Assembly: GCF_003097135.1 (NCBI RefSeq)
Contig: NZ_QEQL01000004.1
Span: forward strand, 434,001 to 498,000
Source of the DNA: Pseudomonas sp. URIL14HWK12:I12
GTDB taxonomy: Bacteria; Pseudomonadota; Gammaproteobacteria; Pseudomonadales; Pseudomonadaceae
Direction: 5' to 3'
Length of the DNA stretch: 64,000 bases
Made by a program: the position numbers and the translations under genes. Positions 1-11,320 of the stretch are shown here, in pieces. Numbering within the stretch: the stretch's first letter is position 1; the number at the start of each line of letters is the position of its first letter. Under the pieces are notes generated by a model. That model saw only the letters and a program-made list of their open reading frames with translations. It did not search any database and was not told the DNA's origin.

Positions 1-1947
<1,947 letters not shown>

Positions 1948-2109
1948 CCGATCGCCAGCCCGCCTTGCTCGCACGCTTACGGTTGCACTTGACCGTTCGG
2001 GCGCTTGGCGGGGCCGCTTTGCGCGCTCAGGTTGAAGCGGCCAACCCAAAAGAGTAAGGTCGCGAATCGTATTGCGCTTACGGCGGCCAAGGCCGTGCAT
2101 TGAGAGAAC

Positions 2110-2826
2110 ATGATCGGATTTGCCCAAGAGCTGAATGAGCTCGCTTGTGCAACGCAGCCGGATGAGTGGTTGAGCTTGTTACAGCGCGCCGCGACGAACA
2201 TGGGTGCCTCGGGGTTTCTTATCGCGCTCAAGCCCAATAAAGCAGCCGATAACAGTGCCGCGGTGATCCATAGCAACTTTCGCAGTGCCTGGCGCGCCCA
2301 ATATGACGCCCACGCTTATGCCAACATCGACCCGGTGGTTGCGCACAGCCTCAAAAACAAGTTCCCCATTATCTGGAACGACGCCATTTATCGCTCTTCG
2401 GCTGAAAAGAACTTTTCAGAAGAAGCGGCGCATCATGGTTTGCGCCAAGGCTTCACCCTCCCCATTCATGAGCCGCAAGGCGAGGTGGGCATGCTCAGCC
2501 TGAGCTATGCCAATCATTCGCCCAAGGCGTTCGCCAAAGACATGGAGATACTCCTGGGCAGGGCTATCCTGCTGCGCGACTTCGCCCTGGGCGGTGCGCC
2601 GCGGTTGCTGGGCACCACAGCTGAACGCCCGCAACTCACCGAGCGCGAGCGTGAAGTGCTCTACTGGAGTGCTGCCGGCAAGACCAGCTGGGAGATCGGC
2701 GTCATTCTGTCGATCGCCTCGGCCTCGGTGGAATTCCACTTCAAGAACATCCGCCGCAAGTTTGGCGTCAGCAGCCGCCGCCTGGCGGTGGTGCGCGCCA
2801 TCGAGCTGGGCTTGATCACTCCCTGA
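2110..2826 (+). CDS. ppuR: LuxR-family acyl-homoserine-lactone receptor, PpuR type
   Basis: 238 residues with two domains. Residues about 15-160 form the autoinducer-binding domain: the WRAQYDAHAYANIDPVV block carries the conserved Trp, Tyr, Asp and Pro that contact the lactone, and IIWND and GLRQGFTLPIH are also typical. The C-terminal LuxR helix-turn-helix runs from LTEREREVLYWSAAGKTSWEI to the end. With acyl-homoserine lactone such proteins dimerise and bind lux boxes. It lies upstream of, and in the same direction as, the synthase gene, with an antisense rsaL between, as in lasR-rsaL-lasI and the ppu locus. The naming follows this layout and the putida-type background. An A/T-richer stretch inside the gene hints at transfer. 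Confidence 0.9.
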   Translation: MIGFAQELNELACATQPDEWLSLLQRAATNMGASGFLIALKPNKAADNSAAVIHSNFRSAWRAQYDAHAYANIDPVVAHSLKNKFPIIWNDAIYRSSAEKNFSEEAAHHGLRQGFTLPIHEPQGEVGMLSLSYANHSPKAFAKDMEILLGRAILLRDFALGGAPRLLGTTAERPQLTEREREVLYWSAAGKTSWEIGVILSIASASVEFHFKNIRRKFGVSSRRLAVVRAIELGLITP

Positions 2827-2846
2827 CCGGGCCTGTTGCTCAACCC

Positions 2847-3080
2847 TCAGTCACGCGCGTCACACACCGCCAGCCGCTCGTCCGGGATAACGCCCTGGGC
2901 ATAGAGCTGCAACAGGATCGATAGGGAAGGCGACAGCATCGCCGTGGTCTCGATGCGGCTGGCGTTCGCCTGGCTGATACCGAAGCGTGCCCAGAAGGCC
3001 TTTTGGCTCAAGTTGTGGTCGACCCGCCGCTGAACCAGTTCACGAACCAATGCCGAGTTTCTAGATTTATTCGGTTTCAT
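2847..3080 (-). CDS. rsaL: RsaL-type quorum-sensing repressor
   Basis: 77 residues, close to the 80 of P. aeruginosa RsaL. The central FWARFGISQANASRIE matches the helix-turn-helix of RsaL (FWSRFGISQ), a small tetrahelical DNA-binding protein that represses the adjacent synthase promoter and gives signal homeostasis. The start at 3080 (MKPNKSRNS) was preferred; the reading frame stays open much further upstream, but that extension is antisense to the synthase gene and has no homology I can recognise. It is transcribed against ppuR and divergently from ppuI, so the 132 bases between rsaL and ppuI should hold both promoters. Confidence 0.9.
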   Translation of the reverse strand: MKPNKSRNSALVRELVQRRVDHNLSQKAFWARFGISQANASRIETTAMLSPSLSILLQLYAQGVIPDERLAVCDARD

Positions 3081-3133
3081 GTACTTCACCGCTGTAAAAA
3101 CACTGGACTTTGCCACGATTTCGCCGCGATACA

Positions 3134-3153
3134 ACCTCCCAATTTCGGCGGGT
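3134..3153 (+). promoter_or_regulatory. Putative lux/las-type box upstream of ppuI
   Basis: The 20-base stretch ACCTCCCAATTTCGGCGGGT is an imperfect dyad with the CT...AG-like spacing and ACCT/GGGT ends of LuxR-family operators. It lies 60 bases before the synthase ATG and between the divergent rsaL and ppuI genes, where P. aeruginosa has the shared LasR site. I see no unambiguous RsaL site next to it. Binding is inferred from position and symmetry only. Confidence 0.6.
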
Positions 3154-3212
3154 AGCCAATATTCACCCTGAATATAAGATCCGAGACTTCTCTGAAAAAA
3201 CACGGAGTCATT

Positions 3213-3821
3213 ATGGAAATCTCGATCCGCGCCCGCCACCAGTTCTCCCACGATCAATTGTTCGCCATGCACCGCCTGCGCGCACAAGTTTTCAAAGTGC
3301 GCAAACAGTGGGATGTCGCGTTGATCGGCGACATGGAAATCGACGGTTATGATGCGCTTGACCCTTATTACATGATGTTGGAAAACCAGGCCGACGTGAT
3401 TGGCTGCTGGCGGCTGCTGCCTACCAGCGGGCCGAACATGCTCGCCGACACGTTCCCTGAACTGCTCGACGGCAGCCAAGCCCCTGCCGACGCCCACACC
3501 TGGGAGCTGAGCCGTTTCGCTATCCAGGGTGACGGCACCTTGCCGGCGCAGCTGTCGCAAACCACCACCCAGGCGATCCGCTCGCTGATGGAATTCGGCG
3601 TCAACCATTCCATCGCACGCTATGTGACGGTCACGACCGTCGGGGTCGAACGCCTGCTCAAGCGCCTTGGCCTGGATTTTCGCCGTATGGGCGCCGCGCG
3701 CACGGTGGGCGTTGAGCACGCCGTGGCGCTGGAAGTGTGGGTAAGCCCGAAAACGCTCACCTCGCTGGGCCTGGACCATCTGGTGCATCGGGTTCAACCA
3801 GCGGCTGGCTCCGTACACTGA
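3213..3821 (+). CDS. ppuI: Acyl-homoserine-lactone synthase, LasI/PpuI type
   Basis: 202 residues, typical for LuxI enzymes. Conserved catalytic features are visible: RAQVFKVRKQW near residues 22-32, the acidic IDGYD at about 44-48, WRLLPT around residue 70, and WELSRFAI (Glu, Ser, Arg) around residue 100, then the V-x-RLLKRLG acyl-chain region. The enzyme makes acyl-homoserine lactone from S-adenosylmethionine and acyl-ACP; las/ppu members generally make long-chain 3-oxo products, but acyl length cannot be read here. A GGAG ribosome-binding site precedes the ATG. It should be activated by the neighbouring PpuR and held back by RsaL. Confidence 0.94.
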   Translation: MEISIRARHQFSHDQLFAMHRLRAQVFKVRKQWDVALIGDMEIDGYDALDPYYMMLENQADVIGCWRLLPTSGPNMLADTFPELLDGSQAPADAHTWELSRFAIQGDGTLPAQLSQTTTQAIRSLMEFGVNHSIARYVTVTTVGVERLLKRLGLDFRRMGAARTVGVEHAVALEVWVSPKTLTSLGLDHLVHRVQPAAGSVH

Positions 3822-3932
3822 CCCACCGCCCCGCTGCCGTACATGCCGCCACCGCGCTCCGGCGCGGGCGGCTGTTTTCAAATAAGGCTCATGAATGTGT
3901 GTTCCTGCGCCATTGCAACACCTCAGCGCGCT

Positions 3933-5060
3933 TCACGCCTGGCGATAGGGCAACGCCTCCCGCGCCTGCTCGGCATAGGCGGCCACCCCCGCCCTTTCCT
4001 GTTCCAGAAAATCAGCCACCGCATCGTGCAAACCCGGATGAACCAGGTAATGCCAGGAGCGTGTGAGGGTTGGCTCGAAGCCACGGATCAGCTTGTGCTC
4101 ACCCTGAGCTCCCGCATCGAAAAGGGCCAGCCCTTGCTCGATGGCATACGCCATGCCTTGGTAGAAACAGGTCTCGAAATGCAGCCGATCGAATTCGGCC
4201 AGGCATCCCCAGTAGCGCCCGTATAAGCAGCCTTCCCCTACCAGGCTGAATGCCATGGCCACCGGGCGGCCATGTTGCACCGCCAGCACCACGCGGATCG
4301 CTTCAGGCAGGCGTTCGGCGACCAGGCTGAAAAACGCACGGTTCAGGTAAGGCGCCTGGCCACGCACTTCATACGTATTTGCATAGCAGGCGTAGACGAA
4401 ATCCCAGGCGGCTTCGCTCATGTCTTGGGCCCGCCGCCATTCGAAGCCGATACCTTGCCCGGCTACCTGCTCGCGCTCCTTGCGCATCTGCTTGCGCTTT
4501 CGCGAGCTCAGGCTGTCGAGGAAATCCTGGAAGTCTCGGTAGCCCCGGTTATGCCAGTGGTACTGGCAACCCCATCGTTCAAGCCAACCGGGCTGGCTGG
4601 CCATCAGGGCATCGAGGCTCGGCTCGGTGAAGTTGATATGAGCACTGGAAAGCCCTTGTGCCTGCAGATGCCCGGGCAATGACGCAACCAGGCGGCGCGC
4701 CGCATCGGCATCGGCGGCCAGCACGCGCGGGCCGGTGACCGGGCTGAACGGCACCGCGGCCAGCAGCTTGGGGTAATAGGGGATGCCTGCGCGCCGGCAG
4801 GCATCGGCCCAGCCGTGGTCGAAGACGTATTCGCCGTAGCTGTGCCACTTGCGATAGGCCGGCAAAGCTGCCTGCAACTGGCCAGCCTCCTCTAATACCA
4901 AGTGCTCGGGGCGCCAACCGCTCCCGGCCCCAAGGCTGCCGCTGGCTTCCAGTGCGCTCAAAAAGCCGTGACGCAGAAACGGCTGCTGGCGGGGTAGCAG
5001 GGCATCCCAGCGCTGCGCGCTGATCTGCTCCAGTGAATCGAGCACTTGGACTGGCATCAC
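3933..5060 (-). CDS. GNAT/FemAB-like acyltransferase (DUF482, peptidogalycan biosynthesis family)
   Basis: 375 residues. The C-terminal half has family-typical blocks: YHWHNRGYRDFQDFLDSLSSRKRKQMRKER, then YANTYEVRGQAPYLNRAFF, MAFSLVGEGCLYGRYWGC and HFETCFYQGMAYAIEQGL, and the ending GAQGEHKLIRGFEPT. This is the DUF482/FemAB-like group with a double GNAT fold; members are annotated as N-acetyltransferases or peptidoglycan-related, but the substrate is not established. The gene is transcribed toward the quorum-sensing locus, converging on ppuI with about 110 bases between. A second ATG three bases downstream is an equally good start. Confidence 0.82.
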   Translation of the reverse strand: MMPVQVLDSLEQISAQRWDALLPRQQPFLRHGFLSALEASGSLGAGSGWRPEHLVLEEAGQLQAALPAYRKWHSYGEYVFDHGWADACRRAGIPYYPKLLAAVPFSPVTGPRVLAADADAARRLVASLPGHLQAQGLSSAHINFTEPSLDALMASQPGWLERWGCQYHWHNRGYRDFQDFLDSLSSRKRKQMRKEREQVAGQGIGFEWRRAQDMSEAAWDFVYACYANTYEVRGQAPYLNRAFFSLVAERLPEAIRVVLAVQHGRPVAMAFSLVGEGCLYGRYWGCLAEFDRLHFETCFYQGMAYAIEQGLALFDAGAQGEHKLIRGFEPTLTRSWHYLVHPGLHDAVADFLEQERAGVAAYAEQAREALPYRQA

Positions 5061-5368
5061 GCCCTCCTCGGCAGGGATGTAACAGGCAGTATCCCAAAAC
5101 CCCCGAACGATAGCGAAGCTTTCGCGACGCCCGATGAATCAGCCTTAGTTGCACGCCTGCTGCCCGCAGAAAAGGCTCTGCCTCGGCACTTTAGGAGACA
5201 AATAGTCATTTAGATGACATGCGATGGCCATCATTCTGTCATTACCCGCCGCAATACTTGCGCCAGTTTTTCGCCGCCCAGATGCCACCTGATACCCAAG
5301 GCTGCGGGCGTGAACGCAAGGTATTCGGGGTGGCCGTCGCCTCCCCATATTTCGATAGGGAGAACCAT
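5061..5368. other. 308-base divergent intergenic region
   Basis: This stretch separates the minus-strand DUF482 gene from the plus-strand porin and must hold both promoters. I see no convincing coding sequence. A short inverted repeat lies at 5205-5218 (GTCAT, four-base spacer, ATGAC), in a locally A/T-rich patch about 150 bases before the porin start; it is a possible operator, but no regulator can be named. Confidence 0.4.
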
Positions 5369-6694
5369 ATGCGTGCTGTTTCCACACTGACCGGAGCGAC
5401 CGTGTGCACGGGCCTGTTCATGGCCCTGAGCGCTCCGGCAGGTGCCGCCGTCGACGCCAAGCTGCTTGAGATGCTGCGCGCCAATGGCTCGATCAGCGGC
5501 GCTCAGTACACTGAGCTGTCGGCAGACCTGGCCAAGGAAACTCAGGCCAAGCAGCAGGCAGACGCCGCCCAGGCGCAGGCCATCGCCGACGTCAAGGCCA
5601 AGAAAGACGAGCTGTCTTCCTTCGAACAGAAAGTGGCCTGGGCGTCCAAGACCCAGATCAAGGGTGACCTGCGCCTGCGCTACGAAGACGTTCGCAGCCA
5701 GGGCAACCGCCTGGACAACAGCCGCAGCGCCGACCGCGAGCGAGTGCGCGCCCGGTTCGGTGTGTACAGCCAGATCAACCCTGAAGTCGACGGCGGTATC
5801 CGCCTGGCCACTGGCAGCAGCTCCGATGGCCGTTCCACCAACCAGGACCTGAATGCCGACGGCACCACTGCATTCGCCAAGAAGCAACTGTGGGTCGACC
5901 AGGCGTACCTGGACTGGCACCCCAACGCCCTGCCTAACCTGCACCTGATCGGTGGCAAGATGGCTCAGCCTTGGGTAAGCATGGGAGACATCATCTGGGA
6001 CGGAGACCTCAACCCCGAAGGCGCCGCGGCGACCTACAAACTGGCCGTGGGCCAGGGTGTTGAGCTGTTCGGCAGCACCGGTTACTTCAACCTCAAGGAC
6101 AACGTCGACGGCGAGGGCTACCAGTACAAGCACGACCTGTCGATGTTCAGCGGCCAGCTGGGCACCCGCTTCGACCTGGGCAATGCGCTGAAAGTCACCC
6201 TCGGTGGCAGTGTCTACGCCTTCAAGAACGACGACAACGACCCGATCGGCACCGGCACGCTCTCGCGCAACGGCAACACTACCAACGACTTCCGCCTGTA
6301 CGAAGCCTTCGGCCAGGTCGACCTGAAAAACCTGCCGATCCCCCTCGCCTTCTATGGCCAGTACGTCAACAACCAGGCCACCGACAGCGACCAGGACACC
6401 GGCTGGCTGGCCGGCACCAAAACCAAACTGGGTGACTGGTCACTGGACTACAACTACCGCGACGTACAGCGCAACGCGGTAGTGGGCGGCTTCACCGATT
6501 CGGACTTCGCCAACGGCTTCACAGGCTCGCGCGGCCACAAGCTCAAAGTGGGTTACGAAATCAGCAAGAACTTCGGCCTAGGGGTGACCTACTTCCTCGC
6601 CGAGACCGACTCGCTGCCGGCCAGCAGCACCCAACGCGCCGGCAACGACCTCAACGTCAACACGCTGCAGGTCGACCTGGAAGCGAAGTTCTGA
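5369..6694 (+). CDS. Putative outer-membrane porin (Porin_5 type)
   Basis: 441 residues from the ATG at 5369. The signal peptide (MRAVSTLTGATVC...SAPAGAA) is followed by VDAKLLEMLRANGSISGAQYTELSADL and an Ala/Lys/Gln-rich coiled-coil stretch at about 45-90, then a beta-barrel with repeated aromatic strands (KGDLRLRYEDVRSQ, ARFGVYSQI) and a C-terminal strand ending in phenylalanine (VDLEAKF), the outer-membrane insertion signal. Members of this family are common in Pseudomonas; substrate unknown. Upstream in-frame codons reach 5219 but precede the signal peptide and were left out. An intrinsic terminator follows at 6730. Confidence 0.85.
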   Translation: MRAVSTLTGATVCTGLFMALSAPAGAAVDAKLLEMLRANGSISGAQYTELSADLAKETQAKQQADAAQAQAIADVKAKKDELSSFEQKVAWASKTQIKGDLRLRYEDVRSQGNRLDNSRSADRERVRARFGVYSQINPEVDGGIRLATGSSSDGRSTNQDLNADGTTAFAKKQLWVDQAYLDWHPNALPNLHLIGGKMAQPWVSMGDIIWDGDLNPEGAAATYKLAVGQGVELFGSTGYFNLKDNVDGEGYQYKHDLSMFSGQLGTRFDLGNALKVTLGGSVYAFKNDDNDPIGTGTLSRNGNTTNDFRLYEAFGQVDLKNLPIPLAFYGQYVNNQATDSDQDTGWLAGTKTKLGDWSLDYNYRDVQRNAVVGGFTDSDFANGFTGSRGHKLKVGYEISKNFGLGVTYFLAETDSLPASSTQRAGNDLNVNTLQVDLEAKF

Positions 6695-6729
6695 TCGCCT
6701 GAGCTTCAGCATCACCACGCTGCGCCCAC

Positions 6730-6754
6730 AAGGCCCTGGCTCGCCCAGGGCCTT
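6730..6754 (+). terminator. Intrinsic terminator after the porin gene
   Basis: A perfect 10-base stem (AAGGCCCTGG with CCAGGGCCTT) around a 5-base loop begins 36 bases after the porin stop, followed by a moderately T-rich tail. It separates the porin from the chemoreceptor gene. Confidence 0.75.
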
Positions 6755-6822
6755 GCCCTTCATTACAGTTTCACACGCGCGCGCCGATACACCGCACAAG
6801 CCACCTTGCAAGCGGATCTGCC

Positions 6823-8388
6823 ATGCGTAACAACCAGCCCATCACCGAACGCGAACGCACTTTTCCTGCCCATCAGCGTTTGATTTCCACCACTGATACC
6901 CGCGGCACCATCACCTATTGCAACGAAGCCTTCGTGGAAATCAGCGGCTTCGCTCGCCAGGAGCTGCTCGGCTCAGCGCACAACGTGGTGCGCCACCCCG
7001 ATGTGCCCTCGGCGGTGTTCGGCCATATGTGGGAAACCCTCAAGGCAGGCAAGCCATGGATGGGCATCGTCAAGAACCGCTGCAAGAACGGCGACTATTA
7101 CTGGGTGAACGCCTATGTCACCCCGATCCTGGAGAACAGCCAGGTGGTGGGTTACGAATCGGTACGGGTCAAGCCTGATGCCGACCAGATCCGCCGTGCC
7201 CAGGCGTTGTATGCGCGCATCAATGCAGGCAAGCCTGTGCACTCCAGCCGGCAGCGCTGGGCCAGCGGCGTGATCGGCTGGCTGCCGTTCATTGCCCTGA
7301 GCCAAGCGGCTTGCGGGCTGGGCCTGTGGCTGGGCAGCGGTTGGGGCATGGCGGGCGCTGCGCTGTTGTCGGTACCGGCCGGGCTGTGGGTGGCGCAACT
7401 GCAGCAGGCGCGCCTGGCCCGCTTGATCGCCGCCGCAGGCGAGGCCAACGTCGACCCGCTGATCGCCCGCCTCTACACCGACCACGCGGGCCTCGAAGGC
7501 CGCTTGGAGCTGGCCATGCTCAGCCAGCAGGCGCACCTGCGCACCTGCCTGACCCGCCTGCAGGACACCGCCGAACACTTGACCGGCCAGGCGCGCCAGG
7601 CCGACGTGCTGGCACATGACAGCGCCCAAGGCCTGGAGCGGCAGAAGCTTGAGACCGACCAGGTCGCCACCGCCGTCAACCAGATGGCTGCCACCACCCA
7701 GGAAGTGGCCAACCATGTGCAACGTACCGCTGACGCGACCCAGCGTGCCAACCGCCTTACCGGCGAAGGCCGCCTGATCGCCAACGACACCCGCGAAGCG
7801 ATCCAGCGCCTGTCGGCTGCCGTGGGCAACACCGGTGAAACCGTCACCCAGTTGGCCCGCGACAGCGACGAGATCGGCGGCGTGGTAGATGTGATCAAGG
7901 GCATTGCCGACCAGACCAACCTGCTGGCCCTCAACGCGGCTATCGAGGCCGCTCGGGCCGGGGAAATGGGCCGTGGTTTCGCCGTTGTGGCCGATGAAGT
8001 GCGCCAGCTCGCCCAGCGCACCAGTGAGTCGACCGGGCAGATCCACAGCCTGATTGCGCGCCTTCAGCAGTCGGCCAACGAGGCTGTGCAGACCATGGAC
8101 GCCGGCCGGCGCCAGGCCGAGGAAGGCGTGGCACGTGTGCTGGAAGCCGATCAGGCGTTGGTAGGCATCAGCGAGGCGGTGGCCAATATCACCGAGATGA
8201 CGACCCAGATCGCCGCTGCTACCGAAGAGCAGAGCTCGGTGGCAGACGAAGTCAGCCGCAACATCAGCACCATCGCGGCCCTGGCCGATGAAACCACCGG
8301 CCAGGCCATGGCCAGCGCCGAGCTGAGCCAGGCGCTCACACAGACCGCCGCCACTCAGTACGCGCTGGTGGAGCGTTTCAACCGCTGA
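6823..8388 (+). CDS. aer: Aer-family aerotaxis receptor (PAS-containing methyl-accepting chemotaxis protein)
   Basis: 521 residues. An N-terminal PAS domain at about 10-120 has the Aer signature ([63 protein letters not shown]), which binds FAD and senses redox state in Aer. Two adjacent hydrophobic segments at about 145-190 anchor it without a periplasmic sensor domain. The cytoplasmic signalling domain contains the highly conserved hairpin [21 protein letters not shown]. It signals through CheW/CheA to steer cells toward favourable oxygen. Its position near a high-affinity cbb3 oxidase operon fits this. The last 11 bases overlap the convergent hydrolase gene. Confidence 0.92.
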   Translation: MRNNQPITERERTFPAHQRLISTTDTRGTITYCNEAFVEISGFARQELLGSAHNVVRHPDVPSAVFGHMWETLKAGKPWMGIVKNRCKNGDYYWVNAYVTPILENSQVVGYESVRVKPDADQIRRAQALYARINAGKPVHSSRQRWASGVIGWLPFIALSQAACGLGLWLGSGWGMAGAALLSVPAGLWVAQLQQARLARLIAAAGEANVDPLIARLYTDHAGLEGRLELAMLSQQAHLRTCLTRLQDTAEHLTGQARQADVLAHDSAQGLERQKLETDQVATAVNQMAATTQEVANHVQRTADATQRANRLTGEGRLIANDTREAIQRLSAAVGNTGETVTQLARDSDEIGGVVDVIKGIADQTNLLALNAAIEAARAGEMGRGFAVVADEVRQLAQRTSESTGQIHSLIARLQQSANEAVQTMDAGRRQAEEGVARVLEADQALVGISEAVANITEMTTQIAAATEEQSSVADEVSRNISTIAALADETTGQAMASAELSQALTQTAATQYALVERFNR

Positions 8389-9031
8389 CGAACGCCGCCA
8401 CTCGGTCGGCCGCGCTGAGCAGGTGCTCGGCGTGGCTGATGCCACTGCTTTTGAGCGGCTTGAGGTCGTGGTCGGCGGCCGCCAGCCAGTGCACCTCCAC
8501 GCTCGGCGCCAGCGTGTAGCCGGCGACGGCTTCGCGGTTGCCCAAGGCATCGCGCTCACCCTGCACGATCAAGGTGGGCGTGCGCAGCGAAGCCAGGTGC
8601 TCTACCCGAGGTTTCTCCGGCTTGCCCGCCGCGTAGAACGGGTAGCCCAGGCACACCAGTGCATCGGCGCCCAGCTCGTCGGCCACCAGGCTTGCCATGC
8701 GCCCGCCCATCGATTTGCCGCCGATCGCCAATGGCCCGCTGATCTGCGTGCGCGCCAAGGCATACACTTCGCGCCATTTCTCCAGCAACTGCTTTTGCGG
8801 GTTGGGCGGGCGCTTGCCCCCGCTCAGCCGGCGCTGGGCCATGTAGTCGAATTCGAAACGCAGCACCGCGATGCCCAGGCCGGCAAGGTTTTGCGCCATG
8901 GCGCTCATGAAGGGGCTGTCCATCGGCGCCCCGGCGCCGTGCGCCAGGATCAGGCAAGCGTTAGCTTCCTGCGGTGGCGCGTCCCACAGCCAGCCGTTGT
9001 CGTGCACGCGTTCGAGCCAGGCGCTGGTCAT
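8378..9031 (-). CDS. Alpha/beta-hydrolase, Tex30/KANL3-like
   Basis: 217 residues. The oxyanion segment [18 protein letters not shown], the nucleophile elbow GGKSMGGR (Ser at about residue 107), an acidic residue after [11 protein letters not shown], and the late histidine in [10 protein letters not shown] make a complete catalytic triad of the alpha/beta-hydrolase fold. The [12 protein letters not shown] and [11 protein letters not shown] blocks are typical of the Tex30/KANL3 branch, for which bacterial substrates are unknown. It lies between aer and the cco operon on the opposite strand; the shared 116-base region upstream of ccoN must hold two divergent promoters. Confidence 0.85.
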   Translation of the reverse strand: MTSAWLERVHDNGWLWDAPPQEANACLILAHGAGAPMDSPFMSAMAQNLAGLGIAVLRFEFDYMAQRRLSGGKRPPNPQKQLLEKWREVYALARTQISGPLAIGGKSMGGRMASLVADELGADALVCLGYPFYAAGKPEKPRVEHLASLRTPTLIVQGERDALGNREAVAGYTLAPSVEVHWLAAADHDLKPLKSSGISHAEHLLSAADRVAAFVSG

Positions 9032-9147
9032 TCGTCATTCCTCTGCCAAGGGGCCCGGTTTATACCATGAAAGCCTGATTCAGGCAGGTTGCAGCCCCCT
9101 GGCGCATTACCCATACTGCTGGCCGCCCGAAGCCCTTGGACCCTTGC

Positions 9148-10554
9148 ATGCACGCCGCCTCTCCGCCCCCGGCCTACAACTACCACGTGGTGCGCCAGTT
9201 CGCCGTGATGACCGTGGTGTGGGGCATAGTCGGCATGTCGGTGGGAGTGCTGATCGCCGCGCAATTGGTGTGGCCACAGCTGAACTTCGACCTGGGCTGG
9301 ACCAGCTTCGGTCGGCTGCGCCCACTGCACACCAACCTGGTGATCTTTGCGTTCGGCGGCTGCGCGCTGCTGGGCACCTCTCTGTACGTAGTGCAGCGCA
9401 CCTGCCAGGCGCCGCTGATCAGCGACCGACTGGCCAGCTTCGTGTTCTGGGGTTGGCAGGCGGTGCTGGTATCGGCGCTGATCACTCTGCCACTGGGCTA
9501 CACCACCTCCAAGGAGTATGCCGAGCTGGAATGGCCGGTGGCACTGCTGCTGGCGGTAGTCTGGGTGGCTTACGCCTGGCTGTTCTTCGGCACCGTGGCA
9601 CGGCGCAAGGTGCCGCACATCTACGTGGCGAACTGGTTCTACGGCGCGTTCATCCTGGTGATGCTGATGCTGCACGTGGTCAACCACCTGGCACTGCCGG
9701 CGGGCTGGTTCAAGAGCTACCCGATCTACGCCGGCGCCACCGACGCCATGGTGCAATGGTGGTACGGCCACAACGCGGTTGGGTTTTTCCTGACCACCGG
9801 GTTTCTGGGGATGATGTACTACTTCGTGCCCAAGCAGGCCGGCCGGCCGGTGTATTCCTACCGGCTGTCGATCCTGCACTTCTGGGCGCTGATCACCCTG
9901 TATATCTGGGCAGGGCCTCACCATTTGCACTACACCGCCCTGCCCGACTGGGCGCAGAGCCTGGGCATGGTGATGTCGCTGATCCTGCTGGTGCCGAGCT
10001 GGGGCGGCATGCTCAACGGCATGCTGACCTTGAACGGCGCCTGGCACAAACTGCGTGACGACGCAGTGCTGCGCTTTCTGGTCGTGGCGCTGGCGTTCTA
10101 CGGCATGAGCACCTTCGAGGGGCCGATGATGGCGATCAAATCGGTCAACGCATTCACCCATTACACCGACTGGACCATCGGCCACGTGCACTCCGGCGCA
10201 CTGGGGTGGGTGGCGATGATCACCATCGGCTCTACCTACCACCTGGTTCCTCAGGTGTTCGGCCGCCCCGGCATGCACAGCCTGCGGGCGGTGCACCTGC
10301 ACTTCTGGCTGGCCACCGTGGGCACGGTGCTGTACGTGACCAGCATGTGGGTCAACGGGCTTATCCAGGGCCTGATGATGCGCGCGGTCAACGATGACGG
10401 CACCCTCACCTACAACTTCATTCAAGTGGTGGCCGCCAGCCACGCCGGTTACCTGGGCCGGCTCGCCGGCGGGGCCTGTTTCGCCAGCGGCATGCTGGTG
10501 ATGGCCTGGAACACCTGGCGCACCGTGCGCGCCCGCCCGCAGGTGGCAGCATGA
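9148..10554 (+). CDS. ccoN: cbb3-type cytochrome c oxidase subunit I
   Basis: 468 residues with about twelve membrane helices. Heme and CuB histidines are visible: [14 protein letters not shown] (low-spin heme b), [26 protein letters not shown] (paired CuB histidines) and [11 protein letters not shown]. This is the catalytic subunit of the high-affinity terminal oxidase used at low oxygen. I chose the ATG at 9148 over a TTG four codons earlier. It opens a translationally coupled operon that runs to 17280. No clear TTGAT-N4-ATCAA Anr box is seen upstream; instead there is a 13-base palindrome at 9073-9085 (GCCTGA-T-TCAGGC). Confidence 0.96.
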   Translation: MHAASPPPAYNYHVVRQFAVMTVVWGIVGMSVGVLIAAQLVWPQLNFDLGWTSFGRLRPLHTNLVIFAFGGCALLGTSLYVVQRTCQAPLISDRLASFVFWGWQAVLVSALITLPLGYTTSKEYAELEWPVALLLAVVWVAYAWLFFGTVARRKVPHIYVANWFYGAFILVMLMLHVVNHLALPAGWFKSYPIYAGATDAMVQWWYGHNAVGFFLTTGFLGMMYYFVPKQAGRPVYSYRLSILHFWALITLYIWAGPHHLHYTALPDWAQSLGMVMSLILLVPSWGGMLNGMLTLNGAWHKLRDDAVLRFLVVALAFYGMSTFEGPMMAIKSVNAFTHYTDWTIGHVHSGALGWVAMITIGSTYHLVPQVFGRPGMHSLRAVHLHFWLATVGTVLYVTSMWVNGLIQGLMMRAVNDDGTLTYNFIQVVAASHAGYLGRLAGGACFASGMLVMAWNTWRTVRARPQVAA

Positions 10555-11165
10555 GCGGCGGCCACCAGCGCCTGGAAAAACACCTCGGCTTGCTGGCGCT
10601 GATGATGATGCTGGCGGTCAGCATCGGGGGCCTTACGCAGATCGTGCCGCTGTTCTTCCAGCCGGAAGTCACCCAACCGGTCGAAGGCATGACACCGCGC
10701 ACGGCGCTGGAGCTCGAAGGCCGGGACGTGTTCATCGCCAATGGCTGCGTAGGCTGCCACTCGCAGATGATTCGCCCGCTGCGCGCCGAAACCGAGCGTT
10801 TCGGCCATTATTCGGTGGCCGGTGAAAGCGTGTGGGACCACCCCTTCCTCTGGGGCTCCAAACGCACCGGGCCAGACCTTGCCCGCGTGGGGGGGCGCTA
10901 CAGCGACGACTGGCACCGCACGCACCTGCGCGACCCGCGCAGCCTGGTGCCCGAATCGGTGATGCCCGCTTACGCCTTCCTAGAGCGCAACCCTATCGAC
11001 GCCAGCGCCACGCCGCGCAAGCTGCGCGTGCAAAGGGACCTGGGCGTGCCCTACACCGACGAAGACATCGCCGACGCCTCAGCCGCAGTGCGCGGCAAAA
11101 CCGAGATGGACGCGCTGATCGCCTACCTGCAAGGGTTGGGTACCTCCGTGGCGAGTAAACGCTAA
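10551..11165 (+). CDS. ccoO: cbb3-type cytochrome c oxidase subunit II (mono-heme cytochrome c)
   Basis: 204 residues, normal for CcoO. One N-terminal membrane helix ([17 protein letters not shown]) is followed by a periplasmic cytochrome domain with the heme-c motif CVGCH in [43 protein letters not shown] and [11 protein letters not shown] carry the axial methionine region. It passes electrons from CcoP to CcoN. Its ATG overlaps the ccoN stop by 4 bases and its stop shares a base with the ccoQ start. Confidence 0.96.
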   Translation: MSGGHQRLEKHLGLLALMMMLAVSIGGLTQIVPLFFQPEVTQPVEGMTPRTALELEGRDVFIANGCVGCHSQMIRPLRAETERFGHYSVAGESVWDHPFLWGSKRTGPDLARVGGRYSDDWHRTHLRDPRSLVPESVMPAYAFLERNPIDASATPRKLRVQRDLGVPYTDEDIADASAAVRGKTEMDALIAYLQGLGTSVASKR

Positions 11166-11320
11166 TGAGCGCAGGCACATTGCGAGGCCTAGGCACCCTA
11201 ATGGTGTTGCTGGCGTTCGCCGGGCTGTTCCTCTGGGTGTTCAGCCCAAGGCGCAAGGTGCATTTCGACGAAGCGGCACAGTTGCCCTTCAACGACGATG
11301 ACCAGGAGCCGCGCCCATGA
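11165..11320 (+). CDS. ccoQ: cbb3 oxidase small subunit CcoQ (FixQ)
   Basis: 51 residues, starting at the last base of ccoO and ending in a 4-base overlap with ccoP. A single membrane helix (LGTLMVLLAFAGLFLWVF) is followed by a charged tail (SPRRKVHFDEAAQLPF) that matches the WAFSPKRKxxFDEAAxLPF consensus of CcoQ, which stabilises the oxidase. It is too short for most gene-finding thresholds but has clear family features. Confidence 0.93.
   Translation: MSAGTLRGLGTLMVLLAFAGLFLWVFSPRRKVHFDEAAQLPFNDDDQEPRP

Noticed and set aside
2847..3881. 344-codon minus-strand frame covering rsaL and the antisense of ppuI
   Set aside because: Only the last 77 codons match a known family (RsaL); the rest is antisense to the synthase gene.
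6973..8559. 528-codon minus-strand frame opposite aer
   Set aside because: Shadow of the chemoreceptor gene; no motifs and overlaps the real hydrolase gene in another frame.
8871..10058. 395-codon plus-strand frame overlapping ccoN
   Set aside because: Out of frame with ccoN, which has all oxidase motifs; the overlapping translation is not protein-like.
9028..10443. 471-codon minus-strand frame opposite ccoN
   Set aside because: His/Gln-rich shadow translation typical of antisense to membrane proteins.
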